A stretch of 64,000 nucleotides of DNA from Poriferisodalis sp965198245. GTDB taxonomy: Bacteria > Actinomycetota > Acidimicrobiia > Acidimicrobiales > Poriferisodalaceae. The notes beneath the pieces are model-generated. The model was not told the origin of the DNA. It was given only the letters and a program-made list of their open reading frames with translations, and did no database searches. The DNA is taken from positions 2,976,001-3,040,000 of the forward strand of contig NZ_OZ240249.1 of assembly GCF_965198245.1 (NCBI RefSeq), written 5' to 3'. Shown here one piece after another: positions 24,598-34,200 of this stretch. Numbering within the stretch: the stretch's first letter is position 1; every line of letters begins with the position of its first letter. The translations under genes were made by a program, and so were the position numbers.

Positions 24598-26168
24598 CGG
24601 GCAGCTCCCGCTGGGTGAGGCGCAGCCTCGTTGCCCGACGCCCGTGCAGGCTCGGACCGCACCGCAGCATCGAGCAGCTGCCGCAGGGCGGTGCCGCTCG
24701 TCGGGACGATCTCGACGGGTTGGGGCAGCTCTGCCGGCGTGCTGCCATCGAGGAACTTGCCGCCCGACAAGCACACGTCTGCCAAGACGTAACGATGTCC
24801 CTGCGGTTCGCCGGCCAGCGTGGTCGCGACGTCGACACCAGCGAGGAGGCCTGTCACGCCGATGTTGCCGCCGAAGAACCGGTTGGAGACTTCGATGACG
24901 CGCACGTCTGGCACGACGGACCCCTCGCGGGCAGCCGCATCCGTGCGCCACGCTGCCACCAGCGGTTCGAGCACAGCAGCACCGTAGGTGCCGGTCAGGA
25001 CGCCGATCGGCCGGTCGACGTCGGGCCGGGCTCGCCGCGGCCGCCGTGACACCGGCACACTCACCGGCACCGAGCCGAGGCTGAGCGGCAAACCTTCGGC
25101 GTCCACCTCGCCGCTGCGGTTGGCGCCGTGCCCGGGCACCCGGACCGCCCGGTAGCCCTCCGCCGGCGCTCCGTCGACCCATGAGAAGAAGCCAGCAGCT
25201 GGCGCTCGGGGCTGGGGCGCCCCGTTGCCAGGGTCGGGTGCACCCGGTGCTGCGGCCCAGAACTCCTGCTCGAAGGCTCGCGCCATACCGATCCCGTCCT
25301 CGTGCATCGGGAATTCGCCATAGGTCGATGCGTCCGGGAAGGGCCGGCCGGCGAGCAGGTAGTACTCATCGGCGGCGAACACCAAGCGACGCCCCAGCAC
25401 GTCTCCGAATCGCCGCTGCCACCCTTCGCACAGATCGATCACTGCCGCGGCCTCGGCATCGGTGTGCGGCCGCATCGCTGGCTCCCGCTGGTGGGAGCTC
25501 ACACCCAACGGAACTACCGCCAGTGTTGCGAGCGATGAGAATCGGTCCAGAACGCCCAGCAGCGTGTCCGCCAGCACTGCCCCGTCGTTCACACCCGGGC
25601 ACACCACCACCTGGCCGTGCACTTCGATGCCGCCGTCCAGCAAGGCGCCCAGCCATCGCAGGCTCGTAGCTCCGCGCGGGTTTCGCAGCATCCGAGACCG
25701 CACGTCGCGGTCGGTGGCGTGGATGGACACGTACAGCGGCGACAGTCGCTCGTCGGTCACCCGCTCGAGATCCAGCTCGGTGAAGCGAGTCAGCGTCGTG
25801 AAGTTCCCGTACAGAAACGACAGCCGGTAGTCGTCGTCCTTGAGATAGAGGCTTCGGCGCAGCCCCGGCGGCAACTGATAGATGAAGCAGAACTCGCAAT
25901 GGTTGTCGCACGTCTGGACCCGGTCGAAGATCGCGGCGTTCACCTCGGCGCCCAACCGAGCCCCGGCGTCCTTGCTGACGTCGAGTCGGACCGCGCTGCC
26001 GGCTCGCACGACTTCGAGGCAGGGATCGGCTTCGTCAAGCAACAGCTGCCAGGCGATCACATCGGTCGGCACGACGCCGTCGATCGACACCACCTCGTCG
26101 CCCACAGCCAATCCGGCAACCTCGGCCGCCGAGCCGGGCTCCACCGCCACAACAACCGGCCGGGACAT
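24594..26168 (-). CDS. PDZ / radical-SAM-like DUF512 protein
   Basis: 524-aa protein of the family often found beside der. Residues 1-80 form a PDZ-like domain (VEPGSAAEVAGLAVGDEVVSIDG). A radical-SAM-type cluster motif C-x3-C-x2-C, CDNHCEFCF, follows at about 100-108. DUF512 makes up the C-terminal half (RRLVFAADEYYLLAGRPFPD...GFFSWVDG), with a further region ending in LSGGKFLDGSTPAELP. The reaction catalysed is not known to me. The start ATG at 26168 is fixed by the PDZ domain onset. It is coupled to der by a 4-bp overlap, suggesting a linked role in ribosome or RNA metabolism; it is divergent from ispH. Confidence 0.85.
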   Translation of the reverse strand: MSRPVVVAVEPGSAAEVAGLAVGDEVVSIDGVVPTDVIAWQLLLDEADPCLEVVRAGSAVRLDVSKDAGARLGAEVNAAIFDRVQTCDNHCEFCFIYQLPPGLRRSLYLKDDDYRLSFLYGNFTTLTRFTELDLERVTDERLSPLYVSIHATDRDVRSRMLRNPRGATSLRWLGALLDGGIEVHGQVVVCPGVNDGAVLADTLLGVLDRFSSLATLAVVPLGVSSHQREPAMRPHTDAEAAAVIDLCEGWQRRFGDVLGRRLVFAADEYYLLAGRPFPDASTYGEFPMHEDGIGMARAFEQEFWAAAPGAPDPGNGAPQPRAPAAGFFSWVDGAPAEGYRAVRVPGHGANRSGEVDAEGLPLSLGSVPVSVPVSRRPRRARPDVDRPIGVLTGTYGAAVLEPLVAAWRTDAAAREGSVVPDVRVIEVSNRFFGGNIGVTGLLAGVDVATTLAGEPQGHRYVLADVCLSGGKFLDGSTPAELPQPVEIVPTSGTALRQLLDAAVRSEPARASGNEAAPHPAGAAR

Positions 26169-26273
26169 GGGTTCAGGATAGGAAGCTGTCGCCGTTCGCC
26201 CTGCTGGTTCGGCCCAGTTGCCACACTGTGTAGCTGCACTGGATTTCTGCGCTGGGTCGGTAGCGTCGTCGCC

Positions 26274-27317
26274 GTGGCAGTCGACCGGGTGCTTCTGGCC
26301 GCGCCACGCGGCTTCTGCGCCGGCGTGGAGATGGCCATCAAGGCGCTCGCCTGGATGGTGCGAACGTTCGCACCGCCCGTGTACTGCTACCACGAGATAG
26401 TGCACAACCGCTTAGTGGTCGATCGCTTCGAACGGCTCGGGGTGGTGTTCGTCGATGACATGGCCGAAGTGCCGGCTGGCCGGCCGCTGATGCTGTCGGC
26501 TCACGGCTCGGCGCCGGAGGTCGTCGACGAGGCTCGCCAGCGGGGCGGCTACGTGGTCGATGCCATCTGCCCGCTGGTCACCAAGGTGCACCACGAGGTG
26601 CGCGTGCGTGCTGGGAAGGGCTACCGAGTCGTGTACGTGGGTCACGAGGGTCACGACGAGGCAGTGGGGACCATGGCGGTGGCGCCCGCCTCGATATCAC
26701 TGGTGTCCGAGCCGGCCGACGTGGACGCTCTTGACGACTTCGACGGACCTGTGGCCGTGCTGGCGCAGACGACGCTCAGCCACCGTGATTGGTCAGACGT
26801 GGCCGAAGCGGCACAGGCGCGATTCGGTGAAGTGTGGATGCCGGGACGCTCGGACCTCTGCTTCGCCACCACCAACCGGCAGGGCGCCTTGGCGAAGATC
26901 GCCCCCGACTGCGATGCCGTTGTCGTCATCGGCTCGGCTAACTCGTCCAACACCATGGCGCTCGCCAAGGTGGCCGCCGAGTCGGGCTGCGAACGTGTGC
27001 TGCGGGTGAACGCCGCCGCCGAGCTGCCCGACGACCTGTTCGGCACGGTGGGAGTCACTGCGGGGGCGTCCGCACCGGAGGAGCTTGTGGATGCAGTGAT
27101 CTGCCGACTCGCACCAACAGCGGGAACCATAGAGGTGACCATCACCGATGAGGACGAGTACTTCCCCCCGCCAAGAGAGTTGCGAGACCTGCTGGGCGCC
27201 ATGGAAACCGCCGTGCATGCCAGCCTCGCCGTCACGCCCGCGGCACGAGTGAGTGCAGCCGATAGGACGACAGCGGCGAGCGACGTGCTTGCCGCACTCG
27301 CCGCAACGACGGGCTGA
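26274..27317 (+). CDS. ispH: 4-hydroxy-3-methylbut-2-enyl diphosphate reductase (IspH/LytB)
   Basis: Last enzyme of the MEP pathway, an iron-sulfur protein converting HMBPP to IPP and DMAPP in the cytosol. The three cluster cysteines are in PRGFCAGV, AICPLVTKVH and SDLCFATTNRQ. Catalytic-site residues appear in YHEIVHN, LSAHG and VIGSANSSNT. The GTG at 26274 is required to include the first Cys motif; the following ATG codons would cut it off. 347 aa, with a short variable tail after the DEYFPPP motif. Divergent from the DUF512 gene over 105 bp. Confidence 0.96.
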   Translation: MAVDRVLLAAPRGFCAGVEMAIKALAWMVRTFAPPVYCYHEIVHNRLVVDRFERLGVVFVDDMAEVPAGRPLMLSAHGSAPEVVDEARQRGGYVVDAICPLVTKVHHEVRVRAGKGYRVVYVGHEGHDEAVGTMAVAPASISLVSEPADVDALDDFDGPVAVLAQTTLSHRDWSDVAEAAQARFGEVWMPGRSDLCFATTNRQGALAKIAPDCDAVVVIGSANSSNTMALAKVAAESGCERVLRVNAAAELPDDLFGTVGVTAGASAPEELVDAVICRLAPTAGTIEVTITDEDEYFPPPRELRDLLGAMETAVHASLAVTPAARVSAADRTTAASDVLAALAATTG

Positions 27318-27332
27318 AGCGATCCGGAGACC

Positions 27333-28028
27333 TCAGTACACGTTGGGCGTGCCGACGTCGGCTTGAGCCCGGTCGAAGAGCTCCTGTATGCGCTCGCGCA
27401 GCTCTTGGGTGACCTCTCGCACCGAACGGCGTGAAACCCGCCCGCTGGTGCTCAGCGGCGGAGGATCCATGGGCTCGCCGATGATCATCTTGATCCGGCG
27501 GGGATGCATGAACTTGGCACCGCGAGGCATGGCAGCGGCAGTTCCGCCGATCCCGACCGGCACGATCGGCACCTGCGCCCGGGCGGCCAGGTACGCCGGC
27601 CCGTTCATGAGCGGCAGCACCCGCGGGCCGTCCTTACGCTCGCCTTCGCCGAACATCACCACTGGGCAATTGCCGTAGCGCAGCGCATCAAGCGCAATCC
27701 GCAGCGCCGCCCGGTCAGGACCGTCGCGGTTGACGGGGAAACAACCGAACGTAGTGAACAGCCAGGCAGCCGGGCGGTATTTCCACATCGATTCCTTGCC
27801 CATCACCCGCATCTGCGCCGGAATCGCGGCGTGGATCGGCGTGTCGATGTAGCTGCGATGGTTGGGCACCCACACGCACGGGCCATCAGGCATGTTGTCC
27901 AGCCCCTCGACCGACATTCGGTTCCAGGTCCGGAAGATGCCCCACAGCAGGTACTTCGCCGTCTTGTAAACCGCTATGTTGAACCGTCTGTCGCGCAGGT
28001 CGACCTCGGGGCCGTCGGGTTCAGACAT
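27333..28028 (-). CDS. plsC: 1-acyl-sn-glycerol-3-phosphate acyltransferase (PlsC family)
   Basis: Membrane-associated acyltransferase of phospholipid synthesis, 231 aa. The H-x4-D motif is in VPNHRSYIDTP; the second block, usually EGTR-like, reads FGEGERKDGP; the IVPVGIGG block follows. The N-terminal region (LRDRRFNIAVYKTAKYLLWGIFRTWN) is the usual amphipathic/membrane-anchoring part. ATG at 28028 overlaps the end of aroA/cmk by 8 bp, so the gene is the last of a tyrA - aroA/cmk - plsC operon. In many actinobacteria a PlsC gene likewise follows cmk. Acyl acceptor specificity is not proven. Confidence 0.88.
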   Translation of the reverse strand: MSEPDGPEVDLRDRRFNIAVYKTAKYLLWGIFRTWNRMSVEGLDNMPDGPCVWVPNHRSYIDTPIHAAIPAQMRVMGKESMWKYRPAAWLFTTFGCFPVNRDGPDRAALRIALDALRYGNCPVVMFGEGERKDGPRVLPLMNGPAYLAARAQVPIVPVGIGGTAAAMPRGAKFMHPRRIKMIIGEPMDPPPLSTSGRVSRRSVREVTQELRERIQELFDRAQADVGTPNVY

Positions 28029-30096
28029 TGTTCGCCGTCCCGGCCGGCAGTCGAAAGTCGGTTGCTGACGCGTAGAGCTCAGCGATCTGCGCCACGGCCT
28101 CATCCTGAGTCATCTCGCTGGTGTCCACGATGACCGCTCCGAATGCCACTCGCAGTGGCGAGTCGGCCCGTCCAGAGTCAAGCTGATCCCGCTCGCTCAG
28201 CTCAGCAGCCAACGCTGCGATCGCCCCATCATCAGGACTCGCCTGATCGGAGTTACCGCTTGATGCAGCCTGCTGTGCTAGGCGGCGACGGGCCCGTTCG
28301 GTTGGGGTGGCTGTCAGGAACACCTTCAGCACGGCGTCGGGGAACACGACACTGCCGATATCACGGCCTTCCATGACTCCCCCGCCCAGCTGATTGGCCC
28401 ACTGGCGTTGGCGCTCGGTGAGCACTCGCCGCACTGCGGGGTTGGCCGCGACGATGCTGACACTGCGGTCCACTTCGCCGCTGCGGATCGCCGCCGTGGC
28501 ATTGGCGCCGTCCACCGTAACGCGCTGCGCGTCGCACACGCTGGAGATCTCGATCTTGGCGGTGCGGGCAATCTCTGCGACACCTTCGACGTCGTGCGGG
28601 TCGACACGTGACTGCACTGCCGCCCATGCCACCGCCCGGTACATCGCGCCGGTGTCTAGGTAGTCCATCTCGAGTTCGGCTGCCACGGCGCGGGCCACGC
28701 TGGACTTGCCTGAAGCGGCAGGGCCGTCAATCGCGATCACCGGCGAAATCGGCTCCCGAGCCCCCTCCGGCGGGGATCGCAGCGACTGGAGCGACTTGAA
28801 GAACTCCGGGAATGTCTTGGCTACGCAGTCCGGGTCGTCGATTTCGATGCCCGCAACACGCAGGCCGATCAACGACATCGCCATCGCCATGCGGTGATCG
28901 CCGTGGCAGTCGACCCGGCCCGCTCGCAGCCCGAACGGATTCGCACGAATCCTGATGCCGTCGGGCTCAGCAACGGCGGGGACGCCACGCTTCGCGAGCT
29001 CGGACACGGTGTCGCCGATGCGATCGGTCTCCTTGCGGCGGATGAAACCAATGCCGCTGATGCGTGTCGTGCCCTCGGCGAACGCGGCCACTGCCGCCAG
29101 CGTCTGGGCCGTGTCGGAGCAGTCGCGCAGGTCGAATGTGCCCCCCTGCAGCGCTCCGTCCGCCGGCGCACCGACAACGACGGCATTGTGGCTGATCGCG
29201 ACCTCAGCTCCCATCTCACCGAGGATCTGAGCGAAGCGGACGTCGCCCTGAATGCTGCTGTTCCCCAGGCCCTCGACACGCACACTGCCGCCGCAGAGCG
29301 CCGCCGCTGCCCAGAAATAGCTTGCGGCAGAGGCATCCGGTTCGATCGCATATCCTCCAGCTCGGTAGCCGCCTGGCGCCACGACATAGCGGTCTGGGCT
29401 TGGCGTGTCGATGGTTGCGCCGAACGCTGTCATCACTGCAACCGTCATGTCGATGTACGGCCGGCTCACGGCGTCTAGCGCCGAGTGGATCTGCAGGTCG
29501 ATGCCACCGAGCAGCGGACCCGCCAACAGCAGACCGCTGGCGAACTGGCTGCTCACGTCTCCCCGGATCCGAACCTGGCGCGGTTCAGCGAGCGAGTCGA
29601 CACCGTTTGCCGAGACCACCTCAAGCGGCAGGTGGCCGGGCTCGCCCAGCTCGCGTACCTCCGCACCGAGTGAACGCACAGCTGCAATGAGGTCCCCGAA
29701 GGGACGTGTACGCAGCTGCGGATCACCGTCAAGCAGCCACCGACCGCCGATCGCTGCGAGCACAGGCAAACAGAAGCGTGCCGTCGTGCCCGACGATCTC
29801 GCATGCACCCGCGCAACACCGACTCCCGCAGCTTGCTCGGTGGCGCTGCCGGCACCGATGCCGTCAACGACCAGCTGGGAGTTCGTGCGATCGATGCGCA
29901 CCGACGCCCCCATCGCCGCAGCGGCGTCGATCATCGCCTCGGTGTCATCGGCGAGCAGCGTTCCGTCGAGCGTGCTGAGCCCGCCGGCCAGTGCCGCGCA
30001 CAGCATCGCCCGGTTGGTGATGCTCTTGGAGCCTGGCACCGAGGCTGTGCCTGAGACCCCGTTCGTGAAGGGGGCGATGACCCGCCCTTCGCTCAT
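28021..30096 (-). CDS. aroA-cmk: Fused EPSP synthase - cytidylate kinase
   Basis: Bifunctional 691-aa protein. Residues about 1-435 are 3-phosphoshikimate 1-carboxyvinyltransferase of the shikimate pathway: PGSKSITNRA at 21-30, SSGTTARF for PEP binding, SSQFASGLLLAGPL, and GDHRMAMA near the end of the domain. Residues about 450-691 are CMP/dCMP kinase: Walker A IDGPAASGKSS, DTGAMYRA and EGRDIGSVVFP. There is no frameshift between the two; a short linker (SLRSPPEGAREPISPV) joins them. It overlaps tyrA upstream by 4 bp and plsC downstream by 8 bp. The aroA and cmk genes are neighbours in many bacteria, so a gene fusion is the simplest origin. Confidence 0.95.
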   Translation of the reverse strand: MSEGRVIAPFTNGVSGTASVPGSKSITNRAMLCAALAGGLSTLDGTLLADDTEAMIDAAAAMGASVRIDRTNSQLVVDGIGAGSATEQAAGVGVARVHARSSGTTARFCLPVLAAIGGRWLLDGDPQLRTRPFGDLIAAVRSLGAEVRELGEPGHLPLEVVSANGVDSLAEPRQVRIRGDVSSQFASGLLLAGPLLGGIDLQIHSALDAVSRPYIDMTVAVMTAFGATIDTPSPDRYVVAPGGYRAGGYAIEPDASAASYFWAAAALCGGSVRVEGLGNSSIQGDVRFAQILGEMGAEVAISHNAVVVGAPADGALQGGTFDLRDCSDTAQTLAAVAAFAEGTTRISGIGFIRRKETDRIGDTVSELAKRGVPAVAEPDGIRIRANPFGLRAGRVDCHGDHRMAMAMSLIGLRVAGIEIDDPDCVAKTFPEFFKSLQSLRSPPEGAREPISPVIAIDGPAASGKSSVARAVAAELEMDYLDTGAMYRAVAWAAVQSRVDPHDVEGVAEIARTAKIEISSVCDAQRVTVDGANATAAIRSGEVDRSVSIVAANPAVRRVLTERQRQWANQLGGGVMEGRDIGSVVFPDAVLKVFLTATPTERARRRLAQQAASSGNSDQASPDDGAIAALAAELSERDQLDSGRADSPLRVAFGAVIVDTSEMTQDEAVAQIAELYASATDFRLPAGTANNV

Positions 30097-31211
30097 GCCA
30101 GATCGCGCGTCGTGGGGTGGTAGCCCTGGCCGGCCAGGGCGGCAAGGAAGCGCTGGGCCTCGTTGCGCGCCACCACGAGCACGAGCACGCCCTCGGTTCC
30201 CTCGGGCGAGTGCGCCACCTCGATGTCGGCCACGTTCACGTCGCAGTCCGCAGCCAGCATGGTGATGGCGGCAATCTGGCCCTTGCGGTCCGGGATGGGC
30301 ACCCGCACCTCGAGGAGTTCCTGGGGCCGCACGTAGCGAGACGGCAGGTTGGTGCGCGCTCGACGTGCTTGGGTGAGTACGGCGCGTAAGCCCTCGCGAT
30401 CTGCTCCCGCTACCACTTCGCGCATCTGTGTCAAGCGCTCGGACAGCTCATCGAGCACGTCGACGATGGCGTCTCGGTTCTCGCCGCAGATGTCGAGCCA
30501 GATTCCCGGATGTCCCGCGGCGATTCGAGTCATGTCCCGAAAACCGCCCGCCGCGAGGCGCAGCAGCGGCGCATCGTCGAGGGCTCGTTCGTCTGCGAGG
30601 CACATCAGCGATGCTGCAGCGAGGTGCGGTACATGGCTCACCACGGCCACAAGTGCGTCGTGTCGTTCGGGCGTCATCGTCACGACATCGGACCCGAAGT
30701 CGGTCAGCACCGTCTGGCACGAACGCAAGGCGTTGTCGTCGGTGGTCTCGGTTGGCGTCAGCGTCCACACGGCGCCGACGAACATGTCCGGGTTTGCTCC
30801 CTCGACGCCCTCCTGTTCCGAACCGGCCATCGGATGGCCCGGCACGTAGCGAGGATCTGTGATGGTCCGAGCAACCGGTGTCTTGACGCTGCCCGTGTCG
30901 GTAACCACGGCACCCCCCGCTGCGGTGTCTGCGAGTGCTCTCGTGACTTCACCGGCAAGGAATGCAGCAGGCACGGCCACCACGCAGAACATCGCCTCGG
31001 GATCGGTGCCGATGGCATCCAGGCAGCCAAGCTCGAGCGCTCGCTGAGCGTGACCGCCGACAGCGTCCCGCCCGGTCACATGCCAACCCGACTTGCGCAA
31101 CGCAGAAGCGACCGACCCGCCGATCAGGCCCGTGCCGACGACTTGGGCGCGCCACACCTCCCCGGTGCCAAACGACGGCACTTGGGTGGGCTCGGAGGGA
31201 TCAGTCGCCAC
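30093..31211 (-). CDS. tyrA: Prephenate dehydrogenase with C-terminal ACT domain
   Basis: Oxidative decarboxylation of prephenate to 4-hydroxyphenylpyruvate in tyrosine synthesis. NAD motif GTGLIGGSVASALR near the N terminus; prephenate-binding GHPMAGSEQEGV; the conserved VSHVPHLAAASLM; and GFRDMTRIAAGHPGIW. The last 75 residues (LLEVRVPIPDRKGQIAAITML) form an ACT domain, suggesting feedback control by tyrosine. The likely start is the GTG at 31211 (372 aa). No good ribosome-binding site is evident; nearer in-frame starts would clip the Rossmann strand. It overlaps aroA/cmk by 4 bp, joining successive aromatic-pathway steps in one operon. Confidence 0.92.
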   Translation of the reverse strand: MATDPSEPTQVPSFGTGEVWRAQVVGTGLIGGSVASALRKSGWHVTGRDAVGGHAQRALELGCLDAIGTDPEAMFCVVAVPAAFLAGEVTRALADTAAGGAVVTDTGSVKTPVARTITDPRYVPGHPMAGSEQEGVEGANPDMFVGAVWTLTPTETTDDNALRSCQTVLTDFGSDVVTMTPERHDALVAVVSHVPHLAAASLMCLADERALDDAPLLRLAAGGFRDMTRIAAGHPGIWLDICGENRDAIVDVLDELSERLTQMREVVAGADREGLRAVLTQARRARTNLPSRYVRPQELLEVRVPIPDRKGQIAAITMLAADCDVNVADIEVAHSPEGTEGVLVLVVARNEAQRFLAALAGQGYHPTTRDLA

Positions 31212-31284
31212 GTACCGAAGGGTACCGATGCCTCCCGACCCTCCCCGTGTGCAGGCTCTGGTTGCCGATCTGCCTGATCGACCC

Positions 31285-34200
31285 TCAGTGAGTGAGCTCG
31301 CTGACACGTTCGTCGAGTTCAGCCCGGAACGTCTCGACCGTGGCCATCTTGATGTCCTCGTAGCCGCGGACCAGCTCCGGCAACCTGGCGATGGCAACTG
31401 CCTGCTCGTATCGAGCGGCGCCGGCGTCTCGCTCGAGTGCTTCGACAGCGGCATCGAGGGCGGCGAGGTACTCGTGTACCAGCGCCCGCTCGGTCCGGCG
31501 GACCTCGGTGTGGCCGAAAGGATCGAACCAGCGGCCTCGCAAGCACTTGCCCCGCGCCAGCAGCGCGAACACCGGTCGCCACGCCAGCGAGAACCGGACC
31601 TTGCCCGTGCGCCCAAGCGCCCGCAGTACCGGCGGATGCAAGTTCCACGACACGGTGCCCCCATCCGAAGCCGCCAAGGCGCGTGCCGCCGCGTTCGCAG
31701 CGGTGTCTCCCATGAGGCGGGCAACCTCGTACTCGTCCTTGTATGCCATGAGCTTGAACAGCCCGGCCGCTGCCGAATCGGTCAATCTGGCCGAGCCGTC
31801 CCCCGCAGTCCGATCCGCACGCGCCACTCGTTCGACGGCCGTCAGGAAATCGGCCGCCAAGCGTTCGGACTGGTAGGCGCAGAGCTCTGACACGTAGGTA
31901 CCGAGGCTGGATCGCAGCTCCGCTGAATCGTGCGCCGCTTCCACTCCACCCAGGCCGTCCACCATCTCGTCGATGCGAGCCGCCAGGCGTCCCGGCAACG
32001 AGAATTCGCGTGCGCCGACATCGCTGGAGTCTCGATCCGCAGCGGGCGTCGACGCTGCCGCTGCCATTGCGGCTGCCCTGGTGCCGTCTGGGTCAGCAAC
32101 CATCGCACGGCCCCAGCCGAAGGCCGCGATGTTCTGGGCCACGGCAACGCCGTTCAACTCAATCGCCGCCTCCACACTCGAGGGTGCTATGGGCAGTGCC
32201 CCAGACTGGATGGCCATTCCCACCACAAACACGTTCGCCGTGACCGCCGAGCCGCACAATGCGGTCACCAGCTCGCCGACGTCCGCCCAGTGCCGCTGCC
32301 CGTCAACAGTGACGGCCGCCACCCGCTCGAGCAGCTCGTCGGTCGCGGGCATCTCGATGTTCGGATCGGCGACCATCGCGCCGGTCGGCGTCACCGACGT
32401 GGAGCCGACGACCATGGTCCGTTGCGGGTCGGCCACATCGAGTCCCGCGCCAGACGCAGCCACGAGCAGGTCGAAAGCCAGGATCACGTCGGCCTGGCCG
32501 CTGCCAAGGCGCGCCGTAGCCGGTCGCCCGAGGCGCCGCAGCCGCAGATCGCCCACGACGGTGCCCGCTTTCTGCGAGAGACCGATCTGATCGAGCCCTC
32601 GAACCTCGAAGCCGTCGAACATCGCCGCAGTGCCGAGCACCTGGTTGACCGTCACCACGCCGGTGCCGCCGATCCCGCACATGCGCACCGACACCTCATC
32701 GGGACCGGTGAACCGAACAGGTTCGGGCAGTTCGGTCGGCGGCGCGGGCCCGACGCCCATTCCTTCTCCGGTCCGGGGCGCACGCCGCAGCGGCGCAAGC
32801 ATTTGCAGCACTGCGGTGCGAAACGGTCCGCGCTGGCTCACGGTCATGAACGACGGGCAATCACCGTCGAGGCACGAATAGTCGAGGTTGCAGGAAGTCT
32901 GGTCGATGTGGGTCTTGCGGCCGAAGAACGTGTCGATCGGTTGCACCGACAGGCAGTTGCTCTTGCGCCCGCAGTCGCCGCAGCCTTCGCAGATCCGCTC
33001 GTTGATCAGCACCCGCTGGGTCGGCGTCGGCTGCGTTCCCCGCTTTCGGGCCCGGCGTGCCTCTGCCGCGCACTGCTGATCGTGAATCAGCACGGTGACG
33101 CCCTCGATGCCCGCGAGGAGTTTCTGAGCTTCAGTGAGGCGGTCGCGATGCCAGACCTCCACGCCCGCAGGCAACGAGCGGCTGCGGTAGGCGGCGGGTT
33201 CGTGAGTGGTGATCAGCACCTTGGCTACCCCGTCTGCCAGCAGACCCGCGGCCACCTTGGGCACCTCCAACTGGCCGGCGGGATCCTGCCCGCCGGTCAT
33301 GGCAACGGCCCGGTTCCACAGGAGCTTGTAGGTGATATTCGTGCCGGACGCCACCGCGCCGGCGATCGCCAGCTGTCCACTGTGGAAGTACGTTCCGTCG
33401 CCCAGATTCTGGAAGATGTGGGCTGTCTCCACGAAGGGCGACATGCCAATCCACTGAGTGCCCTCCTGGCCCATGCACGTCACGCTCACGATGTCGCCGA
33501 CGCGTTCGGGATTCATGAACAGCGCCATCGTGTGGCAACCAATGCCGGCGCCCACCAGCGCGCCGTCGGGCACCTCGGTGGATCGATTGTGCGGGCAGCC
33601 CGAGCAGAAGTACGGCGAACGGCTCTGTTCGGGCGGCAGTGCCAGCGGCAGCTCGATGCGCACACGCTCGGGGCGGGCCCCCACGAGCCGGTCGCCGATG
33701 CGAGCCTCGAGGCGACTGCGTAGTGGCTTGATGAGGTCATCGGCGGTCAGCGCACCGTATGAGTTCAGCAGCATCGCGTCGTTCTCGTCGGTCTTGCCGA
33801 CGATGCGGGGATGGTGCGACTGGTTGTAGAGGGCGTCTTTCAGCAGCGACTCGATGTTGGGGCTCTTCTCCTCGATCACGAAGATCTCCGTGACCCCGCG
33901 GGCGAATTGCCGGGCTCGCTCGGCGCTGAACGGGATCGGCATTCCCATCCGCACGAGCCGGATGCCGGCGCCTCGCACCGACTCGTCGCTGTCAAGGCCC
34001 AGCCGCCGCAATGCCTCGCGCACCTCGCGGTATGTGATGCCCGAGGCCACGACGGCAATCCAGGCGTCGGGAGGGTCGACCGTGGCGTCGTTCAGGTGGT
34101 TGGCTGCCGCGTACGCGATGGCCAGCTCGTAGCGGATTTCGACGATCTCGCGCTCGATGTCGACCGTGTGCGGCGTCAGCAGGTAGCCGTCGGGCCTGTG

